Below are positions 1 through 6,830 of a stretch of DNA of 9,684 nucleotides, piece after piece. A model generated the notes under the pieces. It was not told where the DNA came from, made no database searches, and worked only from the letters and a program-made list of their open reading frames with translations. This stretch comes from Bacillota bacterium (lineage in GTDB: Bacteria; Bacillota_I; Bacilli_A; Erysipelotrichales; Erysipelotrichaceae). How positions within the stretch are numbered: the stretch's first letter is position 1; the number at the start of each line of letters is the position of its first letter. The stretch is taken from the NCBI GenBank assembly GCA_023388035.1, contig JAEWGY010000017.1, positions 1-9,684 of the forward strand, given 5' to 3'. The translations under genes and the position numbers were made by a program.

Positions 1-747
1 AGATTTTGAATCATTTGCAGTTAATACATATGGTCCATTATATAGAATACTATCTAATTCTAAAGAACCAAAGGTACATGATTCAAGGCTTGGTTCTTCA
101 AAGCTACAACCACTTCTTGAAAGTAGGAATTCTCTATTAATTGGATATGTAACAGAATATTGAGTGAATGATAAGAAGTAAGGCTTAGGTCCTACTAAAG
201 TATATTCTAATGTATAATCATCTAAAGCTTTAACTCCAAATTCAGATTCACTAGCTTCACCTGCTGCATACTTAGCAAAATTTTTAATGAATTCTTCGAA
301 TAACCATGAAGATGAAACTTTAAATTTAGCAGCATACTGTGCAGCAGTTACAAAGTCATGTGCTGTTACTTCAGCATACTCTTCACCATTAGCAGTATAC
401 CATTTAATACCTGGTTTAATTTTGAAAGTCCATACTGACTTATCTTCATTAGTAGTATAGCTTTCAGCTAATGCAGGTAAATAATTACCATAAACATCTT
501 GTTCATAAAGACCGTCTACAAAGTTTACTAAGATCTCATTATCTGCAGCTATCTCTGAACCTACATAGTCTAAAGTAGCTAAATCACTAGGCTGAGGAAG
601 AGAGATTTCAGTTAATGAGAAATTAGGATTAGTAGTACTTACAGTGGTTTTGTTATCAGTTGAAGCTGTATCACTTTTACCACTCTTACATGCTACTAAA
701 CTAACACTTAATAAACCTACGGTTAAAATAGTAAGTAGTTTTTTCAT
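1..747 (-). CDS. Peptide ABC transporter substrate-binding lipoprotein (family 5, OppA-like), 3' end beyond the window
   Basis: This is the N-terminal 249 residues of an extracellular solute-binding protein of the oligopeptide/nickel type (SBP family 5), which delivers peptides to an ABC importer. It starts at the ATG ending at 747, four bases after AAGGAGG. Residues 1-20 form a lipoprotein signal peptide: a KK start, a hydrophobic core and the lipobox LVAC with Cys20 as the lipidation site. A Ser/Thr/Asn/Lys-rich linker follows to about residue 42. Family-type features are then visible: LAESYTTNEDKSVWTFKIKPGIKW, interrupted here as LAESYTTNED / KSVWTFKIKPGIKW, and next TAHDFVTAAQYA. The reading frame is open to base 1. 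Family members are usually 500-600 residues, so about half is missing off the left edge. The ligand cannot be told from this part. Permease and ATPase partners are not in the window. Its own promoter lies just upstream, so it is probably the first gene of its transcript. Confidence 0.9.
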   Translation of the reverse strand, partial: MKKLLTILTVGLLSVSLVACKSGKSDTASTDNKTTVSTTNPNFSLTEISLPQPSDLATLDYVGSEIAADNEILVNFVDGLYEQDVYGNYLPALAESYTTNEDKSVWTFKIKPGIKWYTANGEEYAEVTAHDFVTAAQYAAKFKVSSSWLFEEFIKNFAKYAAGEASESEFGVKALDDYTLEYTLVGPKPYFLSFTQYSVTYPINREFLLSRSGCSFEEPSLESCTFGSLELDSILYNGPYVLTANDSKS

Positions 748-770
748 ATTTCCTCCTTAATATGATATAT

Positions 771-798
771 ATTTTACAGTATTTTTTAATTATGTCAA
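771..798 (-). promoter_or_regulatory. Sigma-A type promoter of the binding-protein gene
   Basis: Read on the minus strand, a perfect -35 TTGACA (798-793) is followed by a 16-nt spacer and -10 TAAAAT (776-771). Transcription would start near 764, giving a leader of under 20 nt before the ATG at 747. The rest of the gap up to 882 is very AT-rich and shows nothing else I recognise. Confidence 0.75.
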
Positions 799-879
799 GA
801 AAAAATATCAATTTTTTTCTTTTATTTAATGTAAATTTTTCATTATTTATAAATATTTACTATTTTTTTACATTTATTA

Positions 880-913
880 ATCAAAAAAAGACTAACTATT
901 ATTAGTTAGTCTT
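880..913 (-). terminator. Intrinsic terminator of the amino acid permease gene
   Basis: A perfect 11-bp stem (888-898 with 903-913, AAGACTAACTA and its complement) closes a 4-nt loop. On the minus strand it is followed by an unbroken run of seven or more T. The stop codon of the permease lies at the foot of the stem. On the plus strand the T run is interrupted, so minus-strand termination is the main reading. Confidence 0.88.
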
Positions 914-2288
914 AATTATTTTTACTCATTTTTTTCATATTTAAATAAAGAATGAAAGGAATTATAACATAGCCAATAATAAGGGCGATAATCGCATAGT
1001 AATTAAGGCTAGGAACACCATTGATATTAATAGTAAATTGTCCCTTCCAATTGAAATTGATTAATAGGAATAATGAGAAACCTAAAGCTAAAATTGGAAT
1101 AATAACATCTAGGAAGAAATTACGTTTAACATTAGGATTAACTTCTCCTTTTTGTTTGCCAAAAAAGAATAACATAACTGCGATAGGAACTAATATGAAT
1201 TGGATGAATCTTGAAATTGATGATAGTACTGCAATACGTCCAACATTAAATTCAAAGGTTAAAGGGATTACGATCGCAAATAAAGCAGTAATGATATATG
1301 CATTTAATGGGAAATCGTGTTTAGTTCTTTTTGAAAAGAATTTAGAAATTTGCTTTTCATTAGCCATCGCTTCTAAAATACGTGGTGTATGGAAAGATGA
1401 TGCAGCATTAATTCCAAAGATTGATAATAAAGAACCCACAAAGACAATTGATCTGATAATTTCATTATCGAACACTGAAATTAAGGTAATTGTTTCTTTA
1501 GATTCTAATAAGCCTTTAGGATTAACATAAATTGCTGTTAAGATGATTGAAATATAAATTACACCAATAATTAACATCCCTAAAGGAAGAGCAATTGGTA
1601 AATCTTTTGACGGATTTTGCATATCATCAGTTCCACTTGCTACCCCTTCAAAACCTGAATAAGCATAGAAGGCAGATAGCGTAGCAACCACAATCATACT
1701 TAAGCTAACTTCCTTACTTGAAACAATACCAGCTACTTCCTTAAGTTCTGCAGTTCGATTTACGCCCATAAATAGAACTAAAACAACACCTGAAATAATA
1801 ACAGTTATTAGTGCAAATAGTTTACCGATGGTAGAAATATTATTAAAGTATTTAAAGATCCTTGTTCCATACATGTGAATTAAAGATAAAGCAAGCATCA
1901 AGATAATAAAACCAATAGTTACAAGTTTAAGATCATTTATATCAAGCTTAAAGATAGCCATTACTGATTTAACAGCAGCTGCAGCTAGTGTTCCCCAAGC
2001 TATTGATGCTGTCACAAATCTTGTTATTCCGACATATAATCCAACTCCGCTACCAAAGCCAGCCTTAGTATAAGCGTATGATGATCCAGGCTTTGATACA
2101 TATTTCGCAGCACTAGCAAAGGTAATGGCCAGTAAACTAGCTAAAATTCCAGCTAGTAAATAAACAAAGGGTGCTAACTCACCAGAATTCCTAATTACAT
2201 CGCCAGGAGTAAGAAAAATACCTATTCCAATAATAGAATTAATTGTTAATAAAATTATCGAATAGAAGCCTAATTTATTTTTATTCAT
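912..2288 (-). CDS. APC-superfamily amino acid permease
   Basis: A 458-residue secondary transporter of the amino acid-polyamine-organocation family, an integral membrane protein taking up or exchanging amino acids. About twelve hydrophobic segments can be drawn, roughly at 9-27, 38-60, 80-105, 121-140, 153-174, 196-216, 232-254, 276-297, 328-346, 355-377, 391-411 and 430-449. The unwound TM1 motif is GIGIFLTPG (21-29), the TM6 motif is FYAYSGFE (207-214), and the cytoplasmic NPSKDLP (225-231) follows. The loop beginning TPRILEAMAN (301-310) is also typical of the family. Start: GGAGGAAAT lies just before the ATG at 2288. Length is normal. The substrate cannot be deduced from the sequence. 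It has its own promoter and terminator, so it looks monocistronic, and it stands divergently from the tRNA-Lys gene. The plus-strand frame inside it (1021-1530) is a shadow. Confidence 0.93.
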   Translation of the reverse strand: MNKNKLGFYSIILLTINSIIGIGIFLTPGDVIRNSGELAPFVYLLAGILASLLAITFASAAKYVSKPGSSYAYTKAGFGSGVGLYVGITRFVTASIAWGTLAAAAVKSVMAIFKLDINDLKLVTIGFIILMLALSLIHMYGTRIFKYFNNISTIGKLFALITVIISGVVLVLFMGVNRTAELKEVAGIVSSKEVSLSMIVVATLSAFYAYSGFEGVASGTDDMQNPSKDLPIALPLGMLIIGVIYISIILTAIYVNPKGLLESKETITLISVFDNEIIRSIVFVGSLLSIFGINAASSFHTPRILEAMANEKQISKFFSKRTKHDFPLNAYIITALFAIVIPLTFEFNVGRIAVLSSISRFIQFILVPIAVMLFFFGKQKGEVNPNVKRNFFLDVIIPILALGFSLFLLINFNWKGQFTININGVPSLNYYAIIALIIGYVIIPFILYLNMKKMSKNN

Positions 2289-2312
2289 AAATTTCCTCCA
2301 AATATCTTTATC

Positions 2313-2341
2313 ATTTTAATATTATCCGGTTTTTTTTACAA
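2313..2341 (-). promoter_or_regulatory. Promoter of the permease gene
   Basis: On the minus strand, TTGTAA (2341-2336) and TAAAAT (2318-2313) are separated by exactly 17 nt, ending about 25 nt before the start codon. A more upstream TAATAT is spaced too closely to TTGTAA (11 nt) to be its partner. No T-box or riboswitch-sized leader is present. Confidence 0.65.
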
Positions 2342-2358
2342 ATAATATGCTTAAAGTA

Positions 2359-2387
2359 TTGAATAAGAAAAAATTATATTGTATACT
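2359..2387 (+). promoter_or_regulatory. Promoter of the tRNA-Lys gene
   Basis: -35 TTGAAT (2359-2364), a 17-nt spacer, then -10 TATACT (2382-2387). The predicted start near 2394 lies about 10 nt before the mature tRNA 5' end, a short leader for RNase P to remove. Confidence 0.8.
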
Positions 2388-2403
2388 AGAAAGGCGTGAA
2401 AAT

Positions 2404-2479
2404 GATTCCTTAGCTCAGCTGGCAGAGCAACTGACTCTTAATCAGTGGGTCCAGGGTTCGAATCCCTGAGGAATCACCA
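2404..2479 (+). tRNA. tRNA-Lys (anticodon CTT), CCA encoded
   Basis: A complete 76-nt cloverleaf. The acceptor arm GATTCCT (2404-2410) pairs with AGGAATC (2469-2475), followed by discriminator A and an encoded CCA (2477-2479). The D arm is GCTC/GAGC. The anticodon stem ACTGA/TCAGT encloses the loop CTCTTAA with anticodon CTT, which reads AAG. The T arm CAGGG/CCCTG encloses TTCGAAT. All stems are intact, so it should be functional. It sits alone on the plus strand between two minus-strand units, with its own promoter and a shared downstream terminator. Confidence 0.97.
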
Positions 2480-2498
2480 TTTTCATTTATTTCCTGAC

Positions 2499-2519
2499 GG
2501 GATGCCTAAGTGGTATCCC
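2499..2519 (+). other. Stem-loop in the tRNA-Lys 3' trailer
   Basis: GGGATGCC (2499-2506) pairs with GGTATCCC (2512-2519) through eight pairs including one G-U, around the loop TAAGT. It begins 20 nt past the CCA end and is followed only by a poor T tract. It could be a weak first terminator or a processing stop ahead of the stronger terminator downstream. Confidence 0.5.
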
Positions 2520-2537
2520 TCCTGTTTATATAAAGAA

Positions 2538-2560
2538 AAAAATCGGTTTTACCGATTTTT
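2538..2560. terminator. Bidirectional terminator between tRNA-Lys and rfbB
   Basis: AAAAATCGGT (2538-2547) pairs with ACCGATTTTT (2551-2560) around a 3-nt loop. T-rich tracts follow on both strands. It ends the tRNA-Lys transcript from the left and the secG-rnr-rfbA-rfbB transcript from the right. The rfbB stop codon overlaps the stem. Confidence 0.88.
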
Positions 2561-3584
2561 ATTTTTCTCTCATATTATACATTTTATCATAGTACATTAA
2601 ATACTCACCATTGATGATAGTATCCATCCACTTACTATTATTAATATACCAATCAATGGTTTCTTTAATACCTGACTTAAAATCATAATCAGGTTTAAAA
2701 CCTAAGGCTTCAAGTTTACTAGGATTAATAGCATATCTTAAATCATGACCTTTACGATCGCTTACATAGCTAATTAAATCTTCAGATTTATTTAAATGCT
2801 TAAGAATGCATCTTACAACTTCAATATTAGATAGCTCATTATGACCACCAATATTATAAATCTCACCAATCTTACCCTTATGCATAATTAAATCAATAGC
2901 CTTAGCATGATCTTTAACATGAAGCCAGTCTCTAACATTTTCACCATTACCATAAACTGGTAAAGACTTATCATTACTTGCTCGATAAATCATTAATGGT
3001 ATTAATTTTTCAGGAAATTGAAAAGGACCATAGTTATTAGAGCAACGTGAAATAATAATTGGTAAACCATATGTACGATGATATGCCTCTACTAATAAAT
3101 CAGCACTAGCCTTAGAAGTAGAGTAAGGACTAGAAGGATTTATTGGTGAATTTTCATCAAATAATAAATCAGGTCTATCAAGTGGTAAATCACCATATAC
3201 TTCATCGGTTGAAATTTGATAGAATAATTTTAAATCCTTTAATTTAAGGGCTGCATTCATTAAATTAGCAGTTCCAATAATATTAGTTTCTAAAAAGATA
3301 TTAGGATCCTCTATTGATCTATCCACATGACTTTCAGCTGCTAAATTAATAATTATATTAAATTCATATTCTTTAAAAATTTCATTAATCTTTTTAGCAT
3401 CTCTAAGATCCGCCTTAATGAAGGTAAAATTAGGATTCTTAATCACCTTTGTAAGATTAATTAAATTACCAGAGTAAGTTAAAGCATCCAGGCAATATAT
3501 TTTATAATCCTTATATTTACTAATAAGATGAAAAATCAAATTTGAGCCGATAAAACCTGCTCCACCAGTAATTAAAATCTTCAT
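2559..3584 (-). CDS. rfbB: dTDP-glucose 4,6-dehydratase
   Basis: A 341-residue cytoplasmic SDR enzyme converting dTDP-glucose to dTDP-4-keto-6-deoxyglucose, the second step of dTDP-sugar synthesis, with bound NAD. Visible features in order: the nucleotide-binding loop TGGAGFIGSN (6-15); LAAESHVDRS (81-90); the dehydratase motif STDEVYG (125-131) with T126, D127 and E128; the catalytic YSTSK (Y154, K158); and the family block SRCSNNYGPFQFPEKLIP from 179. R218-D219-W220 helps hold the substrate in the family. Length is normal. Its ATG overlaps the rfbA stop as ATGA, and the GGAGG site (3595-3591) is made from the last codons of rfbA, so translation is coupled. A terminator follows directly, so rfbC and rfbD are not in this transcript. 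The end product (rhamnose or another 6-deoxyhexose) cannot be read from this window. Confidence 0.96.
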   Translation of the reverse strand: MKILITGGAGFIGSNLIFHLISKYKDYKIYCLDALTYSGNLINLTKVIKNPNFTFIKADLRDAKKINEIFKEYEFNIIINLAAESHVDRSIEDPNIFLETNIIGTANLMNAALKLKDLKLFYQISTDEVYGDLPLDRPDLLFDENSPINPSSPYSTSKASADLLVEAYHRTYGLPIIISRCSNNYGPFQFPEKLIPLMIYRASNDKSLPVYGNGENVRDWLHVKDHAKAIDLIMHKGKIGEIYNIGGHNELSNIEVVRCILKHLNKSEDLISYVSDRKGHDLRYAINPSKLEALGFKPDYDFKSGIKETIDWYINNSKWMDTIINGEYLMYYDKMYNMREK

Positions 3585-4459
3585 TTAATACCTCCAATTA
3601 AATCCTTAATATATGAACCATAACTTGAATTAGAATATTTATCAGCAGCTTTTTTAAATTGCTCTAAATTAATCCAACCATTATTATAGGCAATCTCTTC
3701 AATACAAGAAATTTTTAAACTCTGATTATCACTCACATGTTTAATGAACTCTGAAGCCTTAAATAAGTCTTCAATCGTACCAGTATCAAGCCAAGCAAAA
3801 CCTCTTCCTAAAAGCTCACAAGATAGATTATTTTCTTTAAGATAAAGCTTATTTAAATCAGTTATTTCTAATTCATTACGTTTAGAAGGTTTTAGGCTTA
3901 AAGCATAATCAACAACTTTTCGATCATAGAAATAAAGTCCTAAGACAGCATAATTAGATTTAGGTTCTTTCGGCTTCTCCTCTAATGAGATTACCTTATT
4001 ATTATCTAGCTCGGCAACACCAAAACTACTAGGATTAGCTACTGTTTTGGCAAAAACATAGGCTCCGCCATTATTAACCACTTCATTTTTAATTCTTTTA
4101 AGGATACTAGAAAAACCATTACCATAGAAAATATTATCACCTAAAATTAAGCATACCTCATCATCTTGAATATAATCCTTAGCTAAGATAAAAGCTTGAG
4201 CTAATCCTTCTGGTTTTGCTTGGACTACATAATGAAAAGTCATGCCAAAATCACTTCCATCACCTAATAATTCCTTATATAAGGGTAAATCTTTAGGTGT
4301 TGAGATAATAATTATTTCCCTGATATCAGCTAACATTAAAACTGATAAGGGATAGAATATCATCGGTTTATCATATATTGGTAATAATTGTTTAGAGATG
4401 ATTTTAGTTAGTGGATAAAGTCTAGTACCACTTCCTCCTGCCAGAATAATTCCCTTCAT
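3581..4459 (-). CDS. rfbA: Glucose-1-phosphate thymidylyltransferase
   Basis: A 292-residue nucleotidyltransferase making dTDP-glucose from dTTP and glucose 1-phosphate. The signature GGSGTRLYPLT lies at 8-18 and KQLLPIYDKPMIFYPLS at 23-39. KPEGLAQAF is at 82-90, GDNIFYG at 107-113 (Asp109, metal ligand in the family), EEKP at 160-163, RNELEITDLN at 194-203 and AWLDTGT at 222-228 (Asp225, second metal ligand). Length is exactly typical, and the stop is TGA, which argues that this organism reads TGA as stop. The start is preceded by AAAGAGG with a 4-nt gap. The gene lies 23 nt after rnr with no terminator between them, so it is probably cotranscribed with secG and rnr, and it overlaps rfbB by 4 nt. 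Its product is the substrate of the next gene's enzyme. Confidence 0.96.
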   Translation of the reverse strand: MKGIILAGGSGTRLYPLTKIISKQLLPIYDKPMIFYPLSVLMLADIREIIIISTPKDLPLYKELLGDGSDFGMTFHYVVQAKPEGLAQAFILAKDYIQDDEVCLILGDNIFYGNGFSSILKRIKNEVVNNGGAYVFAKTVANPSSFGVAELDNNKVISLEEKPKEPKSNYAVLGLYFYDRKVVDYALSLKPSKRNELEITDLNKLYLKENNLSCELLGRGFAWLDTGTIEDLFKASEFIKHVSDNQSLKISCIEEIAYNNGWINLEQFKKAADKYSNSSYGSYIKDLIGGIK

Positions 4460-4482
4460 AAAACCTCTTTCATTTTATTAAA

Positions 4483-6438
4483 TTATAACAAATTAACATA
4501 TATTTTAAAAGTTTCTAAACTTACTCTAACTAATTTAACTCTTAGCTTAGTTCCGATAGTAATTACTCTTTTATTATTATATAGAATTTCATTTTCTAAA
4601 TCATAATTATATCCTTCATTATTTGCGATAACTTCAATACCCTTATGAATTCTTAAGAAGATATATTTAGCATTAAAAGAGCTCACGGTTGCTGTAAATT
4701 TTTGACCAACCATGCTAAGTGCCATTTTAGCATCTCCTAAGCTATTAAAGTCCCGATCAATATTCATTATCATCTTTTCTTTCTCACTAATGCTTAATGC
4801 AATTATTTCATTTTTAATTAAATCCCTATCATAATCATCATAATTAGCATTAAAAAGATATTTGTGAATCATTCGATGTACGATTAAATCAGCATAGCGT
4901 CTAATCGGTGATGTGAAGTGTAAATAGTTATTAAGACTTAGTGCATAGTGACTACTTTCATTATGACTATAGATAGCTTTTTCCATTGTACGTAAACATA
5001 TTTTACTTATGAGATAATTAAATTCACTATCTTTGAAATTATTAATTAAAAGATTTAAATCAGCTAAATCAACATGATGAGGATTTTTAAATTCATAATC
5101 AAAATGTCTTAAATAATTAATGAGCTTATCGATTTTTTCTTTTTTAGGGCTAGGATGATGACGATAGATACAAGGCAGTGCAAGATCCTTTAAATACTGA
5201 GCTATCTTATTATTTGCTTTAATCATAAAGGTTTCAATTAATTTATTCGCCTCACCACTAACAACTAATTTCTTATCAATAACGCGATTATTTTTAATTT
5301 GATATTTATATTCTTCCTCATTAATTAATAAAGAATTTTGCTTAGCATTTTCGAAAAGTTTAAATAATTCATAAGCAGCATCAACTTCTTTTTTAAGCAC
5401 TATATCAGCTACTGGATTTTCAAAATAACTATTTAATTCATCATAGGTGAAGCGTTTTTTAGACTTTATGATAGCTTTATTAAGACTAAAATCCACTTCA
5501 TTAAGCTTATTATCATAACTTATTTTTAAACAAAGAACTAATCTATTAACACCTTCTTTTAATGAACATAAATCATCTGCAAGAATAGGTGGTAACATCG
5601 GACTGACATTATTTAGATAATAAATCGAAAAAACCTTCGCTCTTGCGCTTAAATCAAGTTTACTATCCTCTTTAATATAATAAGAAACATCAGCTATGGC
5701 TACATATAAATCATAGCCCTGCTTATGTTTTTCCACATAAATAGCATCATCAAAATCTTTAGCATCAACGCCGTCAATTGTAAAAAAATTATATGATGTA
5801 AGATCCTTACGATCTTTTTCTTTATCTAAGTCAATTTCAGGGAATGAATATTGCTTATTTTCATAGTCCTTAATATTATATTTATAAAGTACAGATTTAA
5901 TTAAACTATTAAGACTATTTTTTAAGCCGAATTCCTCTTTTACTTCAATTAAATTCTTCTCATGATCAATTATTTTTACTGCTACCTTAGTATTAGCCTT
6001 TAATTTATTATAATTTGTAAATTGATATTTATTTTTAAACTTAATATCATCAGGAATAAAAATAAAACGATGATTCAGATATTTAATATTACCAATTAAC
6101 TCATAAACAGATCTTTTATAGATACTTACGAATTCATATTTTTCATTAACTAAGACAAGATCATCATGATAGAGATTTAATTTTGTATCAATCATCTTTA
6201 ATGAATTCTGCACCTTGATATAATAAGCATTTTTTAAGGAAATGATAGGTAAAACTTGATAATATTTTTTACTATAAAGATATTCATCTAAGAAAATTAA
6301 TTCGCCATTTAAAGCTAATTCATTAATTTCTTTATTGAATTTTACTAAATCCTCATAATCAAATTCTGCTTTTTTAATATAATCAGGTACTTTAATAAAT
6401 TTAAGCTCATCTAATAATTCTAAAATATTCATTAGCAT
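4483..6438 (-). CDS. rnr: Ribonuclease R (RNB-family 3'-5' exoribonuclease)
   Basis: A 651-residue processive hydrolytic exonuclease that degrades structured RNA. Residues 1-60 look like the winged-helix start of RNase R, followed by cold-shock-type OB regions. The RNB core begins near 200 with TIDGVDAKDFDDAIYV (220-235), whose Asp222, 228, 230 and 231 match the metal-binding acids. IADVSYYI (248-255), MLPPILADDLCSL (281-293) and HFTSPIRRYADLIVHR (507-522) follow. An S1 domain occupies about 577-651. The protein is at the short end of the family and lacks the lysine-rich tail seen in many homologues. The start is less certain than elsewhere: no Shine-Dalgarno precedes the ATG at 6438 or the second one at 6432, and a hairpin with a T tract sits 5-24 nt upstream. 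The secG-rnr order is common in Firmicutes, but smpB, often next, is replaced by rfbA. Confidence 0.95.
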   Translation of the reverse strand: MLMNILELLDELKFIKVPDYIKKAEFDYEDLVKFNKEINELALNGELIFLDEYLYSKKYYQVLPIISLKNAYYIKVQNSLKMIDTKLNLYHDDLVLVNEKYEFVSIYKRSVYELIGNIKYLNHRFIFIPDDIKFKNKYQFTNYNKLKANTKVAVKIIDHEKNLIEVKEEFGLKNSLNSLIKSVLYKYNIKDYENKQYSFPEIDLDKEKDRKDLTSYNFFTIDGVDAKDFDDAIYVEKHKQGYDLYVAIADVSYYIKEDSKLDLSARAKVFSIYYLNNVSPMLPPILADDLCSLKEGVNRLVLCLKISYDNKLNEVDFSLNKAIIKSKKRFTYDELNSYFENPVADIVLKKEVDAAYELFKLFENAKQNSLLINEEEYKYQIKNNRVIDKKLVVSGEANKLIETFMIKANNKIAQYLKDLALPCIYRHHPSPKKEKIDKLINYLRHFDYEFKNPHHVDLADLNLLINNFKDSEFNYLISKICLRTMEKAIYSHNESSHYALSLNNYLHFTSPIRRYADLIVHRMIHKYLFNANYDDYDRDLIKNEIIALSISEKEKMIMNIDRDFNSLGDAKMALSMVGQKFTATVSSFNAKYIFLRIHKGIEVIANNEGYNYDLENEILYNNKRVITIGTKLRVKLVRVSLETFKIYVNLL

Positions 6439-6443
6439 AATTT

Positions 6444-6462
6444 AAAAAAGGCCTAAGCCTTT
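6444..6462 (-). terminator. Terminator-like hairpin between secG and rnr
   Basis: AAAGGC (6462-6457) pairs with GCCTTT (6452-6447) around the loop TTAG, which contains the secG stop codon. Six T follow on the minus strand. With only six pairs it may be a weak terminator or attenuator that lets some transcripts reach rnr. It lies where a ribosome binding site for rnr would be expected. Confidence 0.55.
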
Positions 6463-6677
6463 GTAAGTAGTCTTTCCACAATAACTAGTATAAAAAAGAT
6501 AATTCCAAAAATTAAAGTTAAATTACTGATTATCTTTTCACTACCACGTTCTTTAACATTTGCAAATAAACCTAAACCAGACCCAGAAAAAGCTTGATTA
6601 ATACCTGTTGCCTTACCACTTTGAAGTAATACTAAAATAATTAAAATTGTTGATACCAGTAATAATAAAACTTTCAT
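6453..6677 (-). CDS. secG: Preprotein translocase subunit SecG
   Basis: A 74-residue membrane protein, the small accessory subunit of the SecYEG export channel. Two hydrophobic segments (about 2-18 and 50-68) flank a glycine-rich cytoplasmic loop. The conserved features LLQSGK (17-22) and GLGLFANVKERG (34-45) match the family, as does the length. The start is supported by AAAAGGAG (6693-6686) eight bases before the ATG. It is the first gene of the unit secG-rnr-rfbA-rfbB, behind an extended -10 promoter, and stands divergently from the Cys/His-rich gene. Its stop codon TAG lies in the loop of the hairpin that separates it from rnr. Confidence 0.94.
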   Translation of the reverse strand: MKVLLLLVSTILIILVLLQSGKATGINQAFSGSGLGLFANVKERGSEKIISNLTLIFGIIFFILVIVERLLTKA

Positions 6678-6702
6678 TTCTAATTCTCCTTTTAGCTTAT
6701 TG

Positions 6703-6730
6703 ATTATACCATAATATTATTAAAAAACAA
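6703..6730 (-). promoter_or_regulatory. Extended -10 promoter of the secG operon
   Basis: On the minus strand TGGTATAAT (6711-6703) gives a perfect -10 with the TG extension. A weak -35, TTGTTT (6730-6725), lies 16 nt upstream. The start point would be about 10 nt before the secG ribosome binding site. Confidence 0.75.
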
Positions 6731-6743
6731 AATCTTTTAAATT

Positions 6744-6762
6744 ATTAGCATCCATTAGCATC
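6744..6762. repeat. 9-bp direct repeat with 10-nt period in the divergent promoter region
   Basis: ATTAGCATC occurs twice (6744-6752 and 6754-6762), separated by one base, so the copies face the same side of the helix. It lies upstream of both divergent promoters: about 14 bp beyond the secG -35 and roughly 55-70 bp before the plus-strand start point. That is a position expected for an operator. No binding protein is identified, and chance cannot be excluded in AT-rich DNA. Confidence 0.4.
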
Positions 6763-6803
6763 TTTTCCTTTAAAAAATATACTTTATCTTATAAATATGC
6801 TAT

Positions 6804-6809
6804 TATAAT
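6804..6809 (+). promoter_or_regulatory. -10 element of the Cys/His-rich protein gene
   Basis: TATAAT at 6804-6809 is a perfect -10. No good -35 is seen at 16-18 nt upstream (the best is around ACTTTA at 6781-6786), so an activator may be needed. Transcription from about 6816 leaves a leader of about 15 nt holding only the GGAGGG site, which also argues against the ATG at 6819 as start codon. Confidence 0.55.
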
Positions 6810-6830
6810 TATATAAAAATGGAGGGAAAT

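Noticed and set aside
748..882. A gene or riboswitch in the gap before the binding-protein gene
   Set aside because: The gap is almost pure A/T with only a promoter visible. The leader is too short for a riboswitch.
1021..1530. Plus-strand open frame of 169 codons
   Set aside because: It lies wholly inside the permease on the other strand, has no ribosome binding site and gives no family-like protein. The permease motifs clearly fix the coding strand.
3581..3583. Reading TGA as tryptophan (Mycoplasma-type code)
   Set aside because: rfbA ends on this TGA at the normal family length with the rfbB start overlapping it, and tryptophans in conserved motifs use TGG.
6819..6830. In-frame ATG at 6819 as start of the Cys/His-rich protein
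   Set aside because: GGAGGG at 6821-6826 lies after it and fits the ATG at 6831. The -10 at 6804-6809 would place transcription start almost on 6819.
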